Below are positions 34,384-46,220 of a DNA stretch of 64,000 bases, in pieces. Within the stretch, counting starts at the first letter, position 1, and every line of letters starts with the position of its first letter. Position numbers and translations under genes: made by a program. Origin of the DNA: Pseudonectria foliicola (Eukaryota > Ascomycota > Sordariomycetes > Hypocreales > Nectriaceae); the NCBI GenBank assembly GCA_003693505.1, contig QUZD01000086.1, positions 127,425-191,424 of the forward strand, written 5' to 3'. Under the pieces are notes generated by a model. It was given only the letters and a program-made list of their open reading frames with translations. It did not search any database and was not told the DNA's origin.

Positions 34384-36341
34384 ATGGCAGGGCTCAATGT
34401 CATCACCCTCGACAACCTGTCGCACAAGCTGACGCCATGGGATCCCGACGCCGACAACCACCTCTACGCCATTGTAGACATGGGCAGGCACGCTCTCTCC
34501 TGATCCCGCTCCTCGTTCCCGTTCCCGTTCCCGTTCCCGTTCCCGTTCTCGTTCTCGTTCTCGTTCTCGTTGTTGAAAACCCTTCGATCCCGCGTCTAAC
34601 ATGTCTTCGCTCTCAGCAACGGCATCCGCTTCTCCATCACCTCTCTCGCTCCCCCCCTCTCCCGCTTGCTGCGGCCCGTCTTCACCACACGCGCCGCCAT
34701 CTCTCTCTTTGACGCCCTGACCCCGTCCCCAGCTGGCCTCGTCTTCCCCCCCGAGACGATTGCCCAGGTCGCCGCCACGTTGGCCCGCTTCACCACTCTG
34801 GCCCTCCAGCACGGCGTGCCCGCCGGCCGAATGCTCATCCTGGCCACCGAGGCCATGCGCCGCTCCGCCAACGGCGCCGATCTCGTCAAGGCCATTGGCG
34901 CGGCCACCGGCGGGCTCGCCGTCAACGTCCTCGAGCCGGCCGCCGAGACACTCCTCGGCGCCGTCATGGGCTGCAGGAGCGGCCTGGCCCGCGTTGACAG
35001 TGGTGGCCTGTTCCTCGATCTCGGCGGCGGCAGCGTACAGATGACGTGGGTCGATAGTAGCGACCAAGCCTACGAGACGGCTGCCGCCGCTGGGGGAGTC
35101 AGCCTGCCCTTTGGCTCGGCCCGGCTGATCCACATCCTCCAGGAGGAGCCCGACCACGTCCGCGTTGCCGAGGTCTCCAAGCTCCGGTCCGGCATGCTCG
35201 CCGCCTTTGCCCGGCTCTGCGACCAGTTCCCGACGCTCCGGGCCATCAAGGCGGCCCACGACAACGGCCAAGCCGACGCCCGCATCAACGTCTACATGTG
35301 TGGCGGTGGCTTCCGCGGCTACGGCAGCATGCTCATGCACTGCGACGCCGTCTCGCCGTATCCCATCCCTTCGGCCACTGCCGACGGCTACACGGTGGCC
35401 GCCTCCCTCTTCCAGCAGACGGCCCGCATGCGCCAGGTCAACCAGGAGCACGCTGGCAAGATCTTTGGCCTGTCGAAACGGCGTCGGCGCCACTTCCCCG
35501 CCATCGTCACTGTCGTCGAGGCCTTTGTCGCCGCCGTGCCCAACCTCGGCCGTGTCACCTTTTGCGCCGGCACAAACCGCCAGGGTGCCCTCATGATGAT
35601 GCTCCCGCGCCAGATCCGCGAGAGCGATCCTCTGCAAGTGCTGGCTCAGGTGACGGACAGCCAGAGACCCGTCTTCGACGCCGTCCTCAAGCTGCTGTCG
35701 GCCTCGCTGCCTGCAGACGTTGACTTGTCCCGCATCCCTACCGTCCTCGGCCCCGGCCTGGGCGCGCTCTTTGTCCGAGAGATCTGGGCTCGCCAGGGCC
35801 ACGACGCCAGCGGCAACGCTTCCTTTGCGCTGCATCACGCCCTCGTTCGCGACCCAGATACCCCTGGCCTGTCGCACCTTGCGCGAGCCCTCCTCGGAGT
35901 CGCCGGTGCCGCTAGATGGGGCGCTGGCCTTGGACCGTTGGATGCGCAACTCTTCAAGGGACTCAGGGGCCTCCTCGAGAGTCACCATCCCGATGCGTAC
36001 TTTTGGGCTGCTTACATCGGCGCCGTGGCGGGCGTGCTTGCGACTGTCCTGCCCGTGTTTCCAAAGCATCCCGACGACCTGGACCAGGCAATCCGGTAAC
36101 TGCCCAACGGAGTCACCCCTATTGCCACCGACTTGAAGCTAACAATCATAGCGTAATTTCCTACCTGAAGAGAACACAGGGGAAGAAAGACAAGGTTGTC
36201 TTGACCATCAATGTGGCCACTACTTTTGTAGGCGGCCTTGATCTACAAGACTTCACCAGCAGAATCGAAGGCATTGCGAAGAAACCAGATGGTCCGAAAC
36301 CCGCAATCAAGATATCCGCCAATTTTGGGCTATTGTCATAA
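34384..36341 (+). CDS. RTG2: Rtg2-like retrograde regulator, Ppx/GppA phosphatase fold
   Basis: A regulator that in yeast relays mitochondrial dysfunction to nuclear transcription by controlling the Mks1 inhibitor of Rtg1/Rtg3. The model has three exons (34384-34487, 34617-36095, 36152-36341), giving 590 residues, matching yeast Rtg2 length (588). Exon 1 encodes YAIVDMGSNGIRFSI across the first junction, the conserved phosphate-loop start. LDLGGGSVQMTWV is the second nucleotide-binding loop of the actin-like ASKHA fold. Further conserved blocks include NVYMCGGGFRGYGSML. The first intron must use a GC donor (AG|GCACGC) with a CTAAC branch and CTCAG acceptor, because no GT donor keeps the SNG motif. 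Intron 1 also carries a CGTTCC/TTCTCG repeat. The gene is convergent with the neighbouring regulator gene. Fungal roles in nitrogen and stress regulation are inferred from yeast. Confidence 0.93.
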
Positions 36342-36543
36342 CAAGAATCCGTTTCTTTCTGTTTCGAAGCTTCTGTTGCGCACTGGAAATCCAACGAATG
36401 ATAGATATACCCCCCCCCCCCCCAACCATATTCATGAGCGTCATGACAGTCCGAACATCGTCAAAGCAATTTGTCCACCATTTCTTAGAATGAAGTAGTT
36501 GAAAGAAATATACACAGCACTTCCATTTGTCGCTCTCATCGTC

Positions 36544-38630
36544 TCAATCATCAGAGTCACCTCTAGATTTGGAAGAATCTTTGGGCGTGCGTCGTCTGGC
36601 ATTGAGCTTCTTAACCTCGTGATCTACTACCAGCGAGCAGAGAATGTTGTCAACCTCGCTCTTGCCCTTCTGCATACCCTCGTCTGCATGGTGTTAGTAA
36701 ATCAACAGTTACATAGTCATCAAGTCTGGAAAATACATACAGAGGTACTGCCGAGAGCTAATCATGTCCTTGGCACACTTTCGGATCTGCTTGCATTGGG
36801 ACGCGTTGCTCGACGTCTTCAGCCAGTCCAGGGAGAACTCTAAGCTCTTCTTGGTCCGGAACTGGTAGTGGTAGAACGTCGTGAGCAGAGGGAAAAACTT
36901 GTCAGCAAGCCACTGGCACTGCAAATGACCGGCGGAAGCTGCATGTAGGTGTCAACAAACAACTCGGTATAGTCATGGCGGAGAAGCGGCATACCCATAG
37001 ACGCGTGTCCCATAGCTTGAAGGCGCGAGATGTGGACGTGGTAGGCACCCAAAAGATCTCTGTACATGAGGATGAGCTGCCACATGCTGGCCCAGAGCGG
37101 CAGCCTCTCCTGAGACTTGAGAGGCCCCTGCTGCGCAAGACAGTCGTCGAGCAGCTTCATCACATCGTGTTCAAGAGACTGCAAAGCCTTCCACGCAATA
37201 AGCCTCAGCTCAGCCTGGACCGAGACTGGCAAGCTGGCTAGTTTGTTGGCTGGGTCTCTGCACGCAAACGAATGCGTTTTCCAGATTCTGAAGAAGCAAT
37301 TCATCTTGTGAACCTTGCTGACAAGGTCATGCTACCAACGTTAGCCATAGTCCCTGGATCGAAGTTCCGATCGACGGGTTGAATCCACTTCTTACCTTGG
37401 GCAGACCGTAACCATCCTCAGAGTAGGAAAGCAGAAAGTTTTGCAGAGCGTGCTTGAACGGGGAAGTTTTCTCACGCTTGATATGCCCCTCGACCCATCG
37501 CTGGAGCTCATGGTGGCTAGGAACCCTTTCACGATGGAAGGCAGCTTTCCGCGGGTTTTCGTCTGCACTCTCATGGGACCGGTAGGCCTGAACCATGGCG
37601 CGGAGAGGTGACGAGCTGACATCCTTGGAGAAGAAGACGACAATCTCTCTGGGCTTTCCAGTAAAAAAACGGGGGTCGTAGCGGAACTGCTCTTCCTCAA
37701 TGGGATTGACAGACCAAACGTCTATAAATGTTAGTTTCCTGTTTCGTCGTTCATTGTGGGGTTCGGCTTAGACATACCGGCAACCTTGCCAATCACGGGC
37801 CCCACCGACGCCGGGGTCGAGCGAGTGCAGACCAGATGAGAGTGGTTTGGGAACGCCTTCCGACAGGTAGGACAGACGCCACTCTCATGACACTAGGCTG
37901 TGTCTCAGTACTTGTCATGTAGGTTTATAGGTGACCCAGATAGGTAATGCCTTACGCGGGTCTTGGATACTCGACATGGGAGGCATGCCCCACTCTTCCG
38001 GACGTCGGCAGTCTGATCCGGATCAGAGAGTTGTCTGTGTCTCTTGTCGACAGTGTGACCGGAGCGTCGGCGCTTGAGACTGGAGCTGTGCTCCCGGTGG
38101 CGCCTGGACGAGTCCTCATGAACAAGGAGACGGCTGGGATACCCTCTGGCGTGCTTGCCGAGGTCGGTCTGCGGGTACGTCCACTCGTCGTCTTGGGCTT
38201 GAACCTCTTGGAGGCTTACTTCAGGACGCCGTCGAAGCTCTTCAGGTGTCTCCAGAGGGGTGGAGCCGGAGTGCTCCGAGGGAGATGTGCTTCCACCCTG
38301 GACGAGCTCAGGAGGCGTCCGACCCGCATAGTCGGACGTGGTGACTGCTTCGTACTCGGGGCTGTACGAAGTGCTCATCCTTAGGAACTCGTGCTCGAGC
38401 CTTTCAAGGGAGAGGTTGTCAATGACAGAAGGAATCTCCGTGATGAGCTTGGACAAGTCCCTTGGGCTGGAGCGGCTGGGGTAGTGGGGGTAGCTGTCCG
38501 GGGCCCGGGTGGAATCACAGTAGCCCTGCCAGTCAAAGAAGGAATGGAAGAGCTCGTCATCCAGCTCCGGGGAGGTGGGAACCCGGGGGTTCTCCTGTCC
38601 TATATGGTAGTAGTCCCTGGCAGTATCCAT
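36544..38630 (-). CDS. Zn2Cys6-like transcriptional regulator, paralogue A
   Basis: The model has six exons (38630-37956, 37892-37778, 37721-37396, 37331-36995, 36938-36741, 36683-36544), giving 596 residues; all junctions keep frame and introns are 56-64 bases. Residues 1-205 are acidic then Arg-rich (KRRRSGHTVDKRHRQ). The zinc cluster is Cys216, 219, 226, 232, 235 and 247: CX2CX6CX5CX2CX11C. The last spacing of 11 exceeds the usual 6-8. The middle and C-terminus are helical, with motifs shared with paralogue B (HDLVSKVHKMNC; LWASMWQLILMYR). The in-frame 5' extension before the ATG at 38630 lacks an earlier ATG. The fourth intron (36994-36939) is inferred from frame rescue and a GTATGC donor; it is absent from paralogue B. 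DNA binding is expected from the cluster; target genes are unknown. Confidence 0.82.
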
Positions 38631-39222
38631 GTTGCTATCCGTGTAAGTCACGAGGATTTGGTGGAACCGTGGCTCAGTGCTTGGGCGAATTGAAGCACGC
38701 AGTTCTGGTCAGATGGCGATAAGGTTGAGACGCCCAATGTGCCAGATGCTTTGTGTGAGATTCAAGAGATTCAGAGACACGTCCTGGCACAGGAAATGTT
38801 ATAATTTGACATTCTCGAGGTCTCTGGGTGGTCATGGTCACTTACACCGTCCTTCGATGTGCATTCTCGGTGGGTGTAGGGGCTCTGATTGGTCAATGGC
38901 GTGGGGTGACCCATATATTCCAGCATTGCCCGACCAATCATAGCCCCTTCTTTCACCGGTTTTGACAATTCGATGCTCTGGATCACGAGAAGTATCATGT
39001 GACAGGAACCGTCTCTCGAAATTGGACCGTAGGAAATGCTGGAATAGGCCAAAAAGGTGGTTCCAAGATGCTGGAGGCCATGTCTGGGTGGAATTGTCTT
39101 GAAAGAGGCGGCGTTGGGCGAAAAATCCTGGTGTCATGCCCAGGGTTGGTCCTGGCTCCATCAAGACGAGCAGCATGGTGAGGCCCTCCTCACAGGGGAG
39201 GGAAACGAATCCGGGACTGGAG
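38631..39222. other. Spacer between the two paralogous regulators
   Basis: It should contain the 3' end of paralogue B and the promoter of paralogue A, since both read leftward. No other gene is evident. Confidence 0.5.
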
Positions 39223-40992
39223 TCATGCTGGAACGGGGCCTCTTGGCTGGAGGTTCGCCTCTCTGTCAAGGACCATGCGTCGTAGCAACTGATCTTCGGG
39301 TGCCGTCATCCACCGCGATTCTCGTTCTGACCCATCTGTAAGAGGAGGCATAGCACCAGGAACGTCAGAGATACTCACGGAGATAGAAGCTTTCGGTACG
39401 AAGGCTCATAAATGCCCGAACCAGGTCTTCGTCATCGCCCAGAAGCTGACGGGTAGCCGCCACTCGGAGGTCTGCATAAAGCGGGCTGGTGGCGCGGAAG
39501 AGAGCGGCATATATAGACACCAGGTAGTGGTAGAAGTGAGTTCCCACCTCGAGTTTGCATTGCGGAAACCCACTGTACTCCTCTGGCACGTGGCAGGGGA
39601 ATCGCTGAAACGCCATGTAACTGAGCACCAGCTTCCGGTACATCAGAATCAAGCACCAAAGGCTAGCCCACAGAGCGATGCCATTGGAAGGCCCAATGCC
39701 AGAAGCGCCAAAGACTAATTTCTCCAAGTCACGTAGTACTTCTCTTTCTATTGACTGAGAAGCTGCTTTGGAAATCTGCCCAAACTGGGTATGGAGGGCA
39801 CACGATGGGGCTGTCGCACGCCCAGTTTCCTCCACACAGTGGACCAGACCTAGTCGAAGCTTGGAGAGACAGTTGAGCTGATGAACTTTGTTTAAAAATC
39901 CGTGCTAGAGCTGTTAGTAAATTTTATAGGCAGGTTGTGCTGGTAATATGGAAGCGTACCAAGGGCAAAGCTGCACTCGACTTGCTGTACTGCATAATGA
40001 ACGCATCGACTGCTTGCTGAAACCCTATATTTCTGGAGTCTTGATGCGTGATAATGTCTTCGATCCAGTCGATGAGCTCGTCAGTTGCAGGAAATTTGTA
40101 TAGAGCGTACCGAGCGCTTTCCTCTTGGAAGAGTTCAATCTGGCCGCCGACCTGATTCATCACCATCCAGCAACAAAGCCAAGGCGACTTTTCAGGTCCA
40201 AAATAGTCTTGAACGCTGAGGTAGAGAACCGGATTATTCCCGTAGTCCATCGATAACGACACTTTTCGAGGAGGGCTTAGGTGAGTTGTGCCGGCAATGA
40301 GCTCTTGATCCAGCAGGCGAGCGGTATAATCCAGGTAGTGAAGATCTGGGGGATACAGTCAGTACTTAAAACGGAGTCTGTTTGGGGGTTTGTAAGCCAT
40401 CACCTGAACTAAATCTCATCTTGGTCAACTTCTCTCTGAAGCACAGCTGTGGTCCCAAGGATCCAGCGGCCTTCTCACAGGCGGTGCATGGATCGCCAAC
40501 TCTGCACTTTTGATTACGCCTCTGGTTAGTAATAGTGTCTGCTTTGAATTTGGCGTTATTGCGCAAACGTACAGATATGCGCCGGACTTTACATCGGAAG
40601 CAGGCGCCTGTCTTGCGCACCTGGGCGACCTCCAGCCGTCGCTTCTCGTCAAAGTTCTTTCGCTTCTTCTTTACACCGTTCGGAATAGACGGATTCGAGG
40701 GGAAGCAAATTATGGAATAACTCGAAAGCTCCTTTCTCCTGGAAAAGTCCTTTCGACCTGTGTTGATGCAATTCGATCCCTGTTCCCTGGTCGATAGCTG
40801 GTTTGCTTGTACGCCAGGGTTCTTGCTAGGCTCCATCGATCGAAACACGGAGGTGTACACATTGCTTCTAGGCGACTCAGCTGGCGTCGGCTGGGTGCTA
40901 CCATCTGTCTCTTTGATTGTCTCCTGCCAGAGTAGCCCGTCGAGGTTCAACCATTTCCCGAGGTCGTGCTCATCGTCCAGTCCATTAGCCAT
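39223..40992 (-). CDS. Zn2Cys6-like transcriptional regulator, paralogue B
   Basis: The model has five exons (40992-40573, 40506-40404, 40345-39960, 39904-39379, 39335-39223), giving 515 residues; introns are 43-66 bases. The ATG at 40992 opens MANGLDDEHDLGKW. The zinc cluster is Cys131, 134, 141, 147, 150 and 162, with the same CX2CX6CX5CX2CX11C pattern as paralogue A. It is preceded by a basic stretch (KKKRKNFDEKRRLEV). Intron 1 splits the cluster just before the third Cys in both genes, and introns 2, 3 and the last one also match in position and phase. The C-terminal half carries LWASLWCLILMYR and a histidine/tyrosine-rich helix pair. No fungal-specific transcription-factor middle domain of the classical kind is obvious. 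Function is unknown beyond likely DNA binding. Confidence 0.83.
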
Positions 40993-43240
40993 GACTGCGC
41001 GTTCGGTCTTGTTCAGTTGGAGGCAGTGGTTGGATACGATGGCTTATTCGGGTTCCATCAGAAATCAAAGGGAAGCGAAACCTTTCCGTAAGATGCCACA
41101 GAACGCATCTATAAGCCAAAGCCGGTTCCCAGGACGTTCGTCCTCTACGACAAGGACTAGGTGGATATTCGCAAACGAATAGGCCGGCCAATAAAGATCA
41201 GCCTCTGCCCAGGAGCTCGGTGAGATGGATCAGGACGAATCAGGCAGTTTCTGGTCACGTGATGAACTCCATCTGTCCCACCCCCACATCGGATAAGCAC
41301 CTCCTCCTGTCATGCAGTTTTGCAGTCTCTCGTTTCATTACGTGGACATACGAAACATTTGATTCGCACAGAGTAGGTGAATGCTATCAACCAAATGAGG
41401 CATCCGGGCAATGAAGCGAACTATTGGAGAATAGGATATGTGGGGAAAGAGTTCATCATGAGCACGCCTACAGTAATACTGTAATACCGTACTACCCAGG
41501 CAACAGCAGGGACCTTTAAGCCCTCTCAGGAGCAGGCTTGCCTGGATCGATTCCTGGAGGTAAGAACCGCAACCTACCTGGGAGTATCAGGTCTACGGTC
41601 GTTCAATCTCGTTAAGCAAGAATTGAACCCGACTCTCATTCCTAGATCGCTTTGTGTTCAAGTTTTGGATTGCAAGCATTGGACACCCAATGTCACGTGA
41701 CCCTCTCGGCAAATGCCAATAGCCGGGATTGCACAAAGTTTGCATATGGCTGGCACTCGGATTGGTGTGGCATAACTTTGTACACTTTTACACTTTGAAT
41801 CCAGGGACTGCCGGGAATCTAGATCTGGCTGGACCACACGACCCGCGTTTCAGGGCCAGGCTTGTCGGGTCACAGAACCTTACGAGCACGACGAGAGCGA
41901 TGGCATTTGAATTTGAGGATGGGTTTGCTCCATCGAGGCCCAAGCTTCATGATTGCCTGGCAAGCCTGGCAAGGAGATTTGGCCGGGCGCGGAATGCGCG
42001 GCAGCGGAATGCTATGTAGAGCCGACTGCCAGTTGTGACCCCTGCACCACCTGCAACAGCTCCCTAGGTGAGGCACATTACTAGCGAGTAACCTGTACTC
42101 CGTAGAGGTTGTGGAATTGCCTCCCTTTAGATAGTATAGAGTACGGATAACCATGCAGAGTCTGCAGAGTCCGCAGTCAGCACTGCCTGCTCAGCCCCTC
42201 GACTCGATGGGGCCTTGGTGGCACGCACCGTCCTTTGGCCCAGAAGTTAGCCCGATTTTGGCAGAGGGCAAGTGAAGGATTCGCAGATCAATCTAGTCTG
42301 GCTTGCCCGGGCCCGTACCAGTGATGACGAAAGGTCGGGGCTTGGTTAGATCAACGCGGACTAGGAGACAAGGAGACAGGGAGACAAGGGGACAAGGGCT
42401 AGGCTTCACAACATTGAAACAACACCGACCATAATGCATGGTATGCATCAGTCAGTCAAACTCTACCATGGACATACCCGGTGCTAGTATGGACAGACTT
42501 TGAGAGAAGAACCCTACATGCGTCGCAGTGTTCCCTCTTAACACGTTCCTAGTGGCGGGACCCTTAAGCCCTTGACCCTTTCATTCCTCTACCTATACGA
42601 TGTTGCACCGACATATCGACTATGTCTGCTGAGTTGAGGTGTAACGAGCACGTCTACAGAATAGTGCGATGCCAGAATACGATCCACTGGCCGGAAGGGG
42701 CTGATCTGTGCACGACCCCCCGTGATTGTGCGAAGAATGGAACGAGAATGAGTATGCCCCGTCCCTTTATTATTGGTGCATCCAAGGTCTCTGCGAGCCT
42801 CGCCGTATATACCGCCTCCTTGGGCGGCGGCCATGCCGCTTCGCACCGCGAACAGCGGCGCCAGAGTTGGCGCCTTTTCACTAGGTCGTCCCGTGTTCGG
42901 TAACGGCCTAAGTTGTGGACTTGGATCCAAGCAGCCCAGCAGCCCAGCAGCCCAGCAGTCCAGTCACCAACCGCAGGAAATTTGGTAACAAGACACGGAC
43001 GGCTGCTGCTGGTCAGCACTTGCTGATCTGATCTGACACAGAATAAAGGGGAAATGGAAATGAAATGGAAGCGAAAAAGAAACGTGCGAGTAAGGGTCCA
43101 GTAAGGGAGAAGCACGGTGGGTTCGCACAGGTGGCCAATGCTGAGGCGCCGAAATGACACTGGCGCTGCCCAGCACGATGGCATTGCTGACCGTGCGTGC
43201 ATTTGTACGATAGTATTGCGACTTACGTATGTACATGCGA

Positions 43241-43265
43241 TGTAGGTACCTAGGTACCTACCTTA
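43241..43265. repeat. TACC/GGTA palindromic element
   Basis: The sequence GTAGGTACCTAGGTACCTACC is a near-perfect palindrome. It is a compact member of the dispersed family. Confidence 0.85.
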
Positions 43266-43429
43266 CTCTTTCGTATATAACTTGGAAGAGTGAGTGATGC
43301 TGTTGGCTGTGTTTGCCTGGTGGTGATACTGCTTCGGAGGTTGAGGCTGACGCTTCCCTGACACTTTTCTGATGCTCAAGTTTCACAGCCAGGCTTGCGC
43401 CCAAGCTCATGCTTACTCTTATGCTCGTA

Positions 43430-43515
43430 ACATGCTCATGCTCACCCTCGTGCTCACGCTCACGCTCATGCTCACGCTCATGCTCACGCTCATGCTCACG
43501 CTCATGCTCACTCAT
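43430..43515. repeat. (CTCATGCTCACG)n minisatellite
   Basis: Six or so imperfect copies of a 12-base unit. On the minus strand it reads as a spurious His/Glu/Arg repeat ending near 43515. Confidence 0.85.
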
Positions 43516-46220
43516 CCTGCTTGCCTATCGGCCGGTACATGAATGCTTTGTATTGGCTTGACGCTTGGCTCCCAGACCGAAAAAAAAAGCCAGGCAGCCG
43601 TTACTGGATGCTGTGGGAGAAAGCACGTCGTAGATCATGTCTAGGTACCTAGTCGCTCTTCGCTCGGCTACCTCTCTGCCCCCAAGTCCAGCCGTCACCC
43701 AACTTACCGTACAGCAGCAGAGTTGGACCATCACATCTAGGCGCGTGGGGTTGTGGTTGGCTGTCGCAGCTTCGGGAGAAAAGGGATACAAGACGTCCAC
43801 ACGGAGCAGGAGTAGTGCGTACGAGGTACATTAAGGTGCGGGAGGTACTTGGGCTACAATGAAACGCCCACCATCCATGTGCCAATCTCCAATCTCATCA
43901 ACAGCCATCACTCCGTTGCCATGGTAGGTACCTTGCATAGTACAGGATAGAACGACAGCGCGGGCTGATCAAGCCGCGTCTCCAGCTCCAGCTCCCCGTC
44001 TCCGAGGCTTGAGCTAGCAGTAGGAGCCGTGATTGCGATTATCAGGTGCAATATTGCTAGAGTTGATTCAGAGCGGCCACACAACCGCTGCGGGTACACG
44101 GCGCAAGGCAAGAGAAGACATTGAACAGGAGGACGAGCCACCGCCAAGGGGAGTGCATGCTCATAGTACACACAGTACTCCCACGCCATGATTGCGACAT
44201 TCACCACTATATGTTATTGTGATCCCTGACCTGCGTAGACGATCCTGGCCTATACTGGACGGAGGCACGGAGGGATTAAAGCAGGAGAGGAGACATTGGG
44301 GAAACGCCCATGTTGATCAATACATGGTGCAGCTGGTGCAGCGCCTAGAGAGCAGCCTAGGAGGAGGGGAAAGGAGAGCAGCAGGCTGAACTACTCTGTA
44401 CGGCACGTACCTTGTGCGTGCTAATGTGCGAGCAGGTACATACAAGTGTGTGTAGTACAATACATACATACCTTACCTACAGTAGGTACTGACGTCCAGC
44501 TTGGCGCTGCGCACGCTACGTCTGCAATGTCGTGGATGTGTGCGGGACAAATAGAGTGGGAGTTCTATTAATGTCTCCCTGCCTTCGCTTGTCATGCATC
44601 GTCGGCCAAGGACCGCACTTTTTAGTCGTGCCCGCCAACTGCCCGCCAACTGCCCGCCAACTGCCCGCCCCATAGCGCTAACAAGACACCAACAGTGCAG
44701 TACCCGTACCTGCTGCAGCGGCGACGGCGGGCACAGGCGGGCACAGGCGGGCAGGCATCCATTACTGATTACTGGCTGGGAGGCATTGCTGGTTGGGAGG
44801 CATTAACTGGCTGGGATAGGATGGAAGGGGACGGAAGCCACAAATTATCATGTACGTCACTGTCGCTGTCACTGCCACTGCCACTTCCAATGCCACTTCC
44901 AATGCCACTGCCACTGCCATGTGGAAGTACCGGTACTCTACTGTGTGTGCATTCCCGGGTGTGCCTGCCTTCCTTTGGGCGAACAGAGGATACAGCGAGC
45001 GTCTCCTCCTGTTCTTCCAGACCCTCACCGCTCTCACGACGACAACGTGGCCTCGAGTAAGCAGAGCAGCGCCTCGTTCATCACGCAACGCGACAGCCTC
45101 CTAGAAGCTCATACATACAAGCATAAGCACAGGCACTCCGCACATAAACGAGCTGCTCCATACACGGTACGAATAGAGAAGCACAGATCAGGCTGAGACC
45201 AGCCAACAAGCCAGCCAAGCCAGGCCAGCCAGACCCGCCTGTCCACATACTTGCGGAGGTATCCCCCGTTCGGATGGCTGTACAATGAGTACACACATGC
45301 ACTACTGCGGGTGCGGTGCCAGACGACTCCGTACTGTACCTGTACCGTATACCGTATCCGCGACACGAGCTCCCAAGCGCCAGCCAGCGAGCGACTGACT
45401 TACGACGGGACGAGACATTGCCCCCCTTCCTAACCCATCAGGCGGCTCACCCTGACACCCGCATCCTCGGGCAATAGCACACCCGGCACAACACCCACGC
45501 AACCTGATTCCTGATTCCTGATTCCCGATTCCCGATCCCCATCTATAGCCCCCCCAGCAGCAGACGGGAGGCAGGCAGGCAGGGGCGCGCAATGATTGAA
45601 AGAGAGACGCATACGATACTATGTAGATGGATGGGTGGATGGGAGGCTGGCTGGTGGCTTTGCGCCTGCGAGCCAGCAACAAAACCAGCAACAATGCCTT
45701 GAATGCCTGCCAGAAACTACAGTACCGTGTACAGTACGCCCCCTCACCTCCCTCCCACCACCATTCACGCCTCTCTCTCTCTCTCCTTTCCCCTTGCCCT
45801 GGGCGACTGGGGAGGGGCCTACGGTAGGGAAGAAAAATAGGAACCCTATTTTCAGCCAACGTCATGGTGTCTCCACTCCGCTCCCGAGCCCCCGAGCCGT
45901 TGATCCAGAGACGCAGCCAGCGGAGCTGGCTGCGCTGCTCTTCTCCGGACATAGCGGTTCCTCGTCAGGTCTGGGCGCCGCCGGCTCGTTTTCCTACACA
46001 GGGGAGGCCCATCCAAGATCTGACACGCAGCCGCAGGCTACGGGCTCCGCCCCACACAATTTCTAGTCCTCTACAGTACATATCCAGGCCTTGACCCGCC
46101 CTGCCCTGCAATGCCTTGCCTTGCCTTGCTTGCCTTGCCTTGCTTGCCACCTCAGCTTTCCATCTTTAGCATCTTTCCTGCAGGCAACGCTGGCGCCGGA
46201 CGTGCTCTCACCTCATTATA

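Larger units (their letters stand above)
40993..46220. other. Second long gene-poor, low-complexity region
   Basis: About 5.2 kb without a supported gene. It includes the promoter of paralogue B. Microsatellites are dense: GACAAGGGGACAAG near 42365-42400, CAGCCCAGCAGC near 42925-42960, CTCATGCTCACG near 43430-43515, CCACTGCCACTT near 44865-44925, GCCCGCCAACT near 44632-44668, CCTGATT near 45500-45540 and CCTTG near 46105-46145. Palindromic elements occur at 43241, 43641, 43921 and 44466. Open frames are repeat-derived. Confidence 0.55.

Noticed and set aside
34324..36069. A 581-codon open frame antisense to RTG2.
   Set aside because: It lies fully opposite the well-supported RTG2 coding exon, in GC-biased codons that keep the opposite strand open. 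It has no motif and reads the repeat in intron 1.
36939..36994. Reading paralogue A straight through this segment without an intron.
   Set aside because: The read-through frame ends in a short Ser/Arg-rich tail, whereas splicing restores a frame that aligns with paralogue B and leads to a good last exon.
41590..41690. A GGTTCAATTC-like box B on the minus strand that suggested a second tRNA.
   Set aside because: No T-stem or acceptor stem can be paired around it.
42654..43202. A 182-codon minus-strand frame.
   Set aside because: It spans an AGCAGCCC repeat and shows no domain, signal or splice logic.
45302..45952. A 216-codon minus-strand frame in the gene-poor block.
   Set aside because: It reads CCTGATT and CTCTCT repeats, has odd composition and lacks conserved features. 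It starts at a non-ATG codon or a poor context.
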